Shown here: piece by piece, positions 58,645 through 64,000 of the stretch | Layout of the letters: the number at the start of each line of letters is the position of its first letter | Numbering within the stretch: position 1 is the first letter of the stretch | From: Rhododendron vialii | Lineage: Eukaryota > Streptophyta > Magnoliopsida > Ericales > Ericaceae | Assembly: GCF_030253575.1 (NCBI RefSeq) | Contig: NC_080559.1 | Span: 35,253,001-35,317,000 of the forward strand | Length of the DNA: 64,000 bases | Direction: 5' to 3' | Translations under genes and position numbers: made by a program | The notes under the pieces: model-generated | The model's database searches: none | Told to the model about the DNA's origin: nothing | The model's input: the letters and a program-made list of their open reading frames with translations, nothing else

Positions 58645-61600
58645 ATGGAGTCGCCGGGGCCGGATACGAATCGGTACACAGCGGCTCGGTCGTCAGTGAT
58701 CGACTCGTTCAAGGGGTGCTCGATAATGTCTGGGCCCCGGATTCCAAAGGAGGAACTCAGGCGGAAGATTACAATGCCCCTGTACCTCCGCCTCGCCATC
58801 CGCGACGCAATCCTCTCCAACAACGTCGCTTTTGGGAACCACCACCACCCCCTCCACGCCTCCGGAGAGGCCGTTCATTCGCCAGAGTCACCTCTCGTCG
58901 TGTTCATCAATTCCAGGAGCGGCGGCCGGCACGGCCCCGAGCTTAAAGAGAGGCTTCAGGATTTGATGGGCGAACAACAGGTGCCTCACTCTCTCTCTCT
59001 CTCTCTCTCTCTCCCTCTCTCCCTCACAACAATCACAACATTGCATGCAACATTGTTCACATAGTGTGTCAACGTGGCATTATTTCGTTGGGAATTGAAA
59101 ATTATCTAATGACCAATAAAACAGTGTTACGTCATTGTTGAATTGAATGCCGAATTTGGCACCAAGAATGGCATTGCCAAAATTTAGCATTGAGTTTGGC
59201 AAAGGGCGGGGAGGGTTTTACCGATGTCAAATTTTGCTCTCGCATGGTGATTTGGCACACAAGGTGGACTTTTCTCTTTAGCCATGTTCTCCTAAATTAT
59301 TGTATTGATTCTTTTTTCGTACTTTGTTAGATTCATGTTAAACATTTTGGGTTGGCCATTTGTCTCGAAGAGGAAAGTTTAAAAAGCAAAAAAAAAAAAC
59401 TTACGACCAAAAGCTGAAAAAAGTTCAATGAAACGAGGTTAAAACAAGTGGGTTTTTTTTTTGGTTAATGGTGTCATAACATTTATTGAATTCGATTCAA
59501 CTTTTTAAAATTTTATGATTCCTCTTGTTGGACTAAATGATTGTTGCTAATTTTTTTTACCAAAAGCTAAACAATATATTACTAAAGGTAAATAGGTAAA
59601 TAATACTGTAAAAAATACCAGAAGGTCCAGAAAAATACTTTAGGAAGAACACAGCCTGCAGCATGTAGCTGCACCTCAGTCCTTGTAACATCAGCTAAAT
59701 ACTGTTTAGGCGGAAAATTTGAAAGAAGGGTGGGAAGAACTGTTTCTTAGTTCTCCCCTCGAAATGGTTTTCACAGTTTTTCTTTCCATCGTAAAACACC
59801 TAACTCTAACTCAACTTAACATAAATCTACCTTTTTAATGAAACACATGTATTCCCAAAGCCCCATACCCCCATCGATTAGGGATTACATGGATACTGAT
59901 ATTGTTGGTATATGGTAGTTTGTTTCAATGAAACTGTAACCGTAATTCTAACATTTTCCTTTTTGGTTTGTTCATAGGTTTTTGACCTTCAATTTGTGAA
60001 GCCTCATGAATTTGTTAAGTATGGATTAGGTTGCCTGGAGAACTTAGCTGATCTTGGGGACACATGTGCCAGGGATGCTCGTGAGAAGCTGAAAGTTGTG
60101 GTATGCTCTGTTTATTGTTTACTTAACAGCTAATTGAGCTATACTGCCGTACCATTTTCGTTCTGTTTCTCCATAGGTTGGAAACAATCACTTTGAAGAC
60201 ATATAAGCTGTGGGTTTCTGCTTTTGTTTGGCAGGTTGCAGGAGGGGATGGCACGGTTGGTTGGGTCCTAGGAAGCCTTGGAGAGCTTCACAAAGAAGGG
60301 CGGGAACCAGTTCCTGCAACAGCAATCATTCCTCTTGGTACAGGAAACGACTTATCTAGGAGTTTTGGTTGGGTAAACCTTTTGTTTGCAGTAACTTGTC
60401 AGCTTTTTTACTACTGTCATGTGTTGTTGAGTACTACCTGAGGCTTTTCTATCTTGTTTTGCAGGGTGGCTCCTTTCCTTTCAATTGGAAATCAGCAATC
60501 AAAAGTAGTCTTGACAGGGCTACTAGAGGTCCAATTTGCCGTCTAGATAGGTAAGCATTCTATTCCTTGATACTGTTCATTTATGTTGTAAAATATTTGC
60601 TTTATTTTCTTATATACCTTAATGTGGTGTTGTACTGTTGTATTGATTTTCTCCTGTTATTTGCTTTATTCTCTCTTTTGGAAAGTTTCCAAATACTGCT
60701 TCCAAGGTTGTTTGTCAAAGCTGTTGGTTACCAGAGGAAAATTTCCACCTTGTTCTTGTGCGGATGTCTTAGATGTTTTATTTATTTTCATATTCGATCA
60801 GTAAAAGTCTACTTGAATGAATTCACTTCCATTAGTTGGAGTAGAAAATCCTAATGGTCCAACACCAGTTGAATCTAGCTCAAATGACAGAAGTGGGAAG
60901 GAACCAATTGATACCAAGCTTTCGAAGTTATGTGCAAATACCCCACAATGCAGGTGGGAAACAAAGCCAGACCTTGTAAGAAAATTTAGTGGCTTACATC
61001 AAGGATAATGTGGTCTTAATCTGTTAGAAAAAACTTTGTAGAGCTAAATTTGGTACCAAAAAATCCTACTTAATAACTCTTCTAATAATTATGGACAAAT
61101 AGATTTCTACCTAATGCTTCTGGTTTCACATTCAGTTTCAATACTTACAAGATAGAACGGCGTTTTGTTCAACTTTTGATGGTACACTAAAGTCTCTTAT
61201 TTAGTCATTTGCAAATACTGGTCTGGCTCTCTCATGGAAGCATCTTGATATATGTGCTTAGAATGTAAACATATAGGTTCATGCCGATAATCTTTAGTTT
61301 TTTTTGTAACATTTTCATATTGGTAGCAGTTCTATGAAATATGACTTTGTGTTCTGCCAGCTGGATTGTTTCAATATTATTGCCAAATGGGGAAGTTGTG
61401 GATCCACCCCATTCTTTGAAGCCCGTGGAAGAGTGTTTCCTTGATCAGGTAGAAATTTTAGCTATTCCTAAGGAATCTTGTTTATCAGATGGGTGCTTTT
61501 CCCGTATTACTTCTATTTGGTTTTATCATCCTGAAATTGAGTATCGTAGATATGTAGTTCTCTTGTTCTTTTCATATTGCTGTTGATTTTTTTTTTTCAG

Positions 61601-61869
61601 TTGGGTGCGTGGGGAATATTGGATTAGAATATGCATGCCTTCCATCTTTTGATTGGAATCATTGTCAGCATAGAGATATTGTTTGACACAACAATAACTA
61701 GTTTCTAATGTTTACATACATGTACAAATAGACATGTACAGGAATACACTTTTTGTGTGTGTGTGTAACTTTTAACCTTGATCTCTTATGCAGGGATTCG
61801 AAATTGATGGGGAGTTGCCTGAGAAAATGACTTGCTATGAAGGAGTGTTTTACAATTATTTCAGCATAG
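58645..61869 (+). CDS. Diacylglycerol kinase, cluster II (DGK3/4/7-like), 5' part only
   Basis: Six exons, 58645-58980, 59978-60100, 60235-60372, 60465-60550, 61361-61448 and 61794-61869, join in phase to encode 282 residues and one extra base. The DAGKc catalytic domain starts at about residue 82 with [14 protein letters not shown]. The nucleotide loop GGDGT is at 156-160, followed by [50 protein letters not shown] and [11 protein letters not shown]. There is no C1 domain before it, as in plant cluster II enzymes of about 490 residues, so about 200 residues (the rest of the accessory domain) are missing. The exon 6 donor is ATAG|GTAGG; a retroelement starts 22 bp later, so the remaining exons must lie past the window if the gene is whole. 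DGK makes phosphatidic acid from diacylglycerol in lipid signalling. Confidence 0.92.
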
Positions 61870-62479
61870 GTAGGCTGTCTTGGCCTTAACTGTTACCCAA
61901 ATTATGCAACCTAGAGGGGGGGTGAATAGGATTGCTAGTAATAATTACCAATAAAAATTTATCTCTAACAATATATGCAAACAATAAGTATGCAATCAAA
62001 ATAGAGAGATAGAGAGATAGAACCCGTTTATAGTGGTTCGGTCCGGATTTGTCCACGGTCCGGCCCTACTCCACTTCTCCTCAAGCAATTACTTGAAGGT
62101 TAGACTAATCTTTAAAAGATTACAACTTGTAAGTCTTGCGGGTGCTTACAAGAACCGAATGCCTCTAGCTTTCCCGAGGAGCTAGCACAACCGCAAGAAT
62201 TTTCTCCGAAAACTTCTCAAAAACAATAACACCCAAATTCCAACCCGAATTTGGTCTTCTAAGCTTTCAAGTGTTTGACTCAAACACTCACTTAGGAAAT
62301 ACAAGTATGTGAAGAAGGTATGAAAATTATCGCTCACGACTTGTACAAATTTTCTCTCAAGAATAATATGAAAGTGGAAGAACAATGAGAATTTTTGGCT
62401 TTGATCTTTTGAGAATTTGCTCTTGCAAAAATATGGAATGTTGTAGCTTGTGTGTGTGCTCATTAATGAGTTCTTGATG

Positions 62480-62491
62480 CCTTATATAGCC
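62480..62491 (-). promoter_or_regulatory. TATA box of the LTR promoter
   Basis: GCTATATAAGGC on the minus strand, inside the LTR, with the element's leader downstream. It would drive transcription antisense to DGK. Confidence 0.6.
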
Positions 62492-62505
62492 ATCCATATG
62501 CTTCC

Positions 62506-62616
62506 TAGCCGTTGGAACTAGCCGTTGGAAACTAGCCGTTGGAAACTAGCCGTTTGAAACTAGCCGTTGGAAACTAGCCGTTTGAAACTAGCCGTTGGAA
62601 ACTAGCCGTTTGATAG
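62506..62616. repeat. 14-bp tandem array in U3 of the LTR (8 copies)
   Basis: Copies of TAGCCGTTGGAAAC or TAGCCGTTTGAAAC start at 62506, 62519, 62533, 62547, 62561, 62575, 62589 and 62603 (period 14; the first step is 13). Most contain CCGTTG, a MYB-core (CNGTTR) match. The array lies directly upstream of the LTR TATA box. Confidence 0.9.
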
Positions 62617-62942
62617 AGTGGTCATCCGGGTGGTCGTCCGGTTGTCACAGCTTTCTGTTCAGACAGCCGGCTTGTCAGCCGGTTCGTCAACCTGTGGCTC
62701 ACAATTTCATCTAAATAAACCGTTAAAGCATGTATTGAGCTCAATAAAGTCTTTGTAAATATAAATCATGAATCCAAGAGACTTTATGCTATATTTCAAG
62801 GTCACGAAAATATTTAATTCGGGAATCGACTTTTCGATAATTTTGTATTTGCCGAATAAAAATATCATTGAATTAATCATCAAAATAATTAATAGAGATG
62901 CATATAAATTTTCACAAATTATAATGCATACATTTTTCAACA

Positions 62943-62957
62943 ATCTCCCCCTTTTTG
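62943..62957 (-). other. Polypurine tract of the copia element
   Basis: Minus-strand AAAAAGGGGGAGAT directly abuts the LTR start TGTTG; it is the expected primer for plus-strand DNA synthesis. Confidence 0.75.
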
Positions 62958-63225
62958 ATGATGACACAAAATGATAGTTTTTATTCAAGTAGGAGTTATG
63001 CCAATCTCCCCCTTAATACATGCACCAAAGCAGTTATCTATGATCAACGAGTAATAGCAATAATCATCAGATCATAGCAAGCAATTTTTTAAATTTGCCC
63101 AAAATGGCAAGATAGATCAATTAAAACTTGGCTTTTTCTCCCCCTGTGACATCATAAAAAAACTAAAAAGAGAAAAACAATAGGGCCATGGTTCCAGCAC
63201 CATGCCGCTCTTGCCCTGTAGCACT

Positions 63226-63498
63226 CTATCTTCGTTCATTGAGAGCTTGGCGTCCTTGATTTTCGTATTCTCGAATAATGGCTGCTACAACGGCAGCTAT
63301 AATGCCAATCCAATACCACAGAGTATCCACATTTACATTCCATCCGAACCATGGTGGTATTCTCATGGTAAGTAACGCACACAGCAGAATGAAGATAAAG
63401 AGTTGCATCCAAATGGTTTGGATAAACAACCTGAACTCTGCTCGTTCGGCATCTCTTTCGTAAAACTCAAACGGTAACCCTTGCGGTATGTTTGCCAT
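63226..63498 (-). CDS. Small two-membrane-segment ORF inside the retroelement, unknown
   Basis: A 90-codon ORF with an ATG start, following a pyrimidine-rich stretch that looks like a 5' leader. It has two hydrophobic segments at about residues 29-45 and 58-77, a charged N-terminus (YERDAERAEFR) and a charged C-terminus (IREYENQGRQALNERR). I do not recognise the family. In element order it lies after where pol would end and before the polypurine tract, the place of the env-like gene in some Sireviruses, but those are several times longer. It could be a captured host fragment. Whether it is expressed is unknown. Confidence 0.4.
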   Translation of the reverse strand: MANIPQGLPFEFYERDAERAEFRLFIQTIWMQLFIFILLCALLTMRIPPWFGWNVNVDTLWYWIGIIAAVVAAIIREYENQGRQALNERR

Positions 63499-63589
63499 TG
63501 CTTGATGAGAGATTTAGGCCGAGAGAGAAGGAAAGATAGATAGATGAAGAGATAGAGATTGTGTTGTTGAATTTATAGAGTATGAGATT

Positions 63590-63683
63590 GCCGAATTGTT
63601 TGAAATGCTGCGCCGAATTGTTTGAAATGGTGCGCCGAATTGTTTGAAATGGTGCGCCGAATTGATTGAATTGCTGCGCCGAA
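63590..63683. repeat. 22-bp tandem array inside the retroelement
   Basis: GCCGAATTGTTTGAAATG-type units start at 63590, 63612, 63634, 63656 and, partly, 63678, with an exact 22-bp period. Confidence 0.9.
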
Positions 63684-64000
63684 AGAGAGATAATAGGGGA
63701 TGCGGCACCGAATAGAGATAGGATAGGGGATGCGGCGCCGAATAGGATAAGAATAGGGGAAGAAAATTGTGTTCGGGTGTTTATTGTTGTGTCCCCTTAA
63801 TACATGCTCCCCCTAAAAGAGAGCTTTTTAAAGAATGCGAGGGGTATTACCGAGAATGATTATCCCTGCAAGCTTAGAGACAAGAAATTCATATCGGCGA
63901 AGTATATAAGAGACAATTTAAGCACTAAGCCATGAAGTTCATACAAACTAAGTGTAACAGACTTAATAAATCAGAGTTAGCAACGCAAAAGCTTGAATAA

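Larger units (their letters stand above)
61891..62942 (-). repeat. 3' LTR of the copia element
   Basis: Bounded by TG/CA ends (TGTTACCC at left, TTCAACA at right on the plus strand). On the minus strand a TATA box GCTATATAAGGC lies at about 62480-62491. A 14-bp repeat array lies just upstream of it, in what would be U3. The CCCCCCCTCTAGG end matches the usual copia U5 end. Confidence 0.7.
61891..64000 (-). mobile_element. Copia LTR retrotransposon, Sirevirus-like, 3' part, in reverse orientation
   Basis: In element orientation (minus strand) one sees internal sequence, then several GGGGGAG purine tracts, then the polypurine tract AAAAAGGGGGAGA and a 1052-bp LTR starting TGTTG and ending TAACA. 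The TCATCAAAAAGGGGGAG.. context and the LTR end ATTCACCCCCCCTCTAGG recall plant copia/Sirevirus elements, which are known for long LTRs and repeated polypurine tracts. The gag-pol part and the other LTR would lie beyond 64000. It sits in an intron of the DGK gene, antisense to it. The predicted 5-bp duplication is TTAAC (61886-61890) and should recur at the far end. Confidence 0.75.

Overview
The window is nuclear DNA from a flowering plant. Genes are AT-rich, split by short GT-AG introns and set in long gene-poor stretches full of MITEs, SINE-like copies, LTR fragments and (GA)n/(CT)n microsatellites. Every recognisable gene is a standard eudicot gene family. The species is not determined; I saw nothing that fixes the order.

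Seven protein-coding genes can be supported. In order: (1) 2229-4115 (+), a single-exon MAPKKK-type kinase with a long acidic tail carrying a recent tandem duplication. (2) 8807-11136 (+), a two-exon TETRASPANIN8-like gene. (3) 13675-15853 (-), a seven-exon WAT1-related (EamA/UMAMIT) transporter. (4) 20721-22262 (-), a single-exon ATL-family RING-H2 ubiquitin ligase, closest to ATL13. (5) 36574-40257 (-), a three-exon SMAX1/SMXL Clp-like repressor of karrikin/strigolactone-type signalling. (6) 50706-55566 (+), an eight- or nine-exon TRMO-like tRNA (adenine-37-N6)-methyltransferase. (7) 58645 to beyond 61869 (+), the 5' six exons of a cluster II diacylglycerol kinase. I built the gene models by matching exon phases across visible GT/AG sites; all phases close.

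Mobile DNA fills the rest. A Sirevirus-like copia element in reverse orientation starts 22 bp after the last visible DGK exon. It shows a 1052-bp LTR with TATA box and a 14-bp repeat array, a polypurine tract with further purine-rich copies, and a small two-TM ORF; it runs off the window end. Several small DNA transposons can be bounded with target-site duplications: hAT-type at 24226-24845 (8 bp, with another MITE nested inside), 26154-26238 (8 bp) and 11765-11957 (8 bp); Stowaway-type at 43086-43326 (TA); Harbinger-type at 57210-57659 (TTA). A tRNA-derived SINE with A and B boxes lies near 31.25 kb. A broken RNase H domain of LINE type lies near 56.3-56.7 kb.

The genes do not form a pathway or cluster; this is an ordinary euchromatic segment. 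I found no CRISPR, operon or defence-type system and no convincing new multi-gene system. The best leads are the duplicated kinase tail, the DGK intron insertion, the self-inverted minisatellite at 30.1-30.45 kb and the MITE families that recur across the window.
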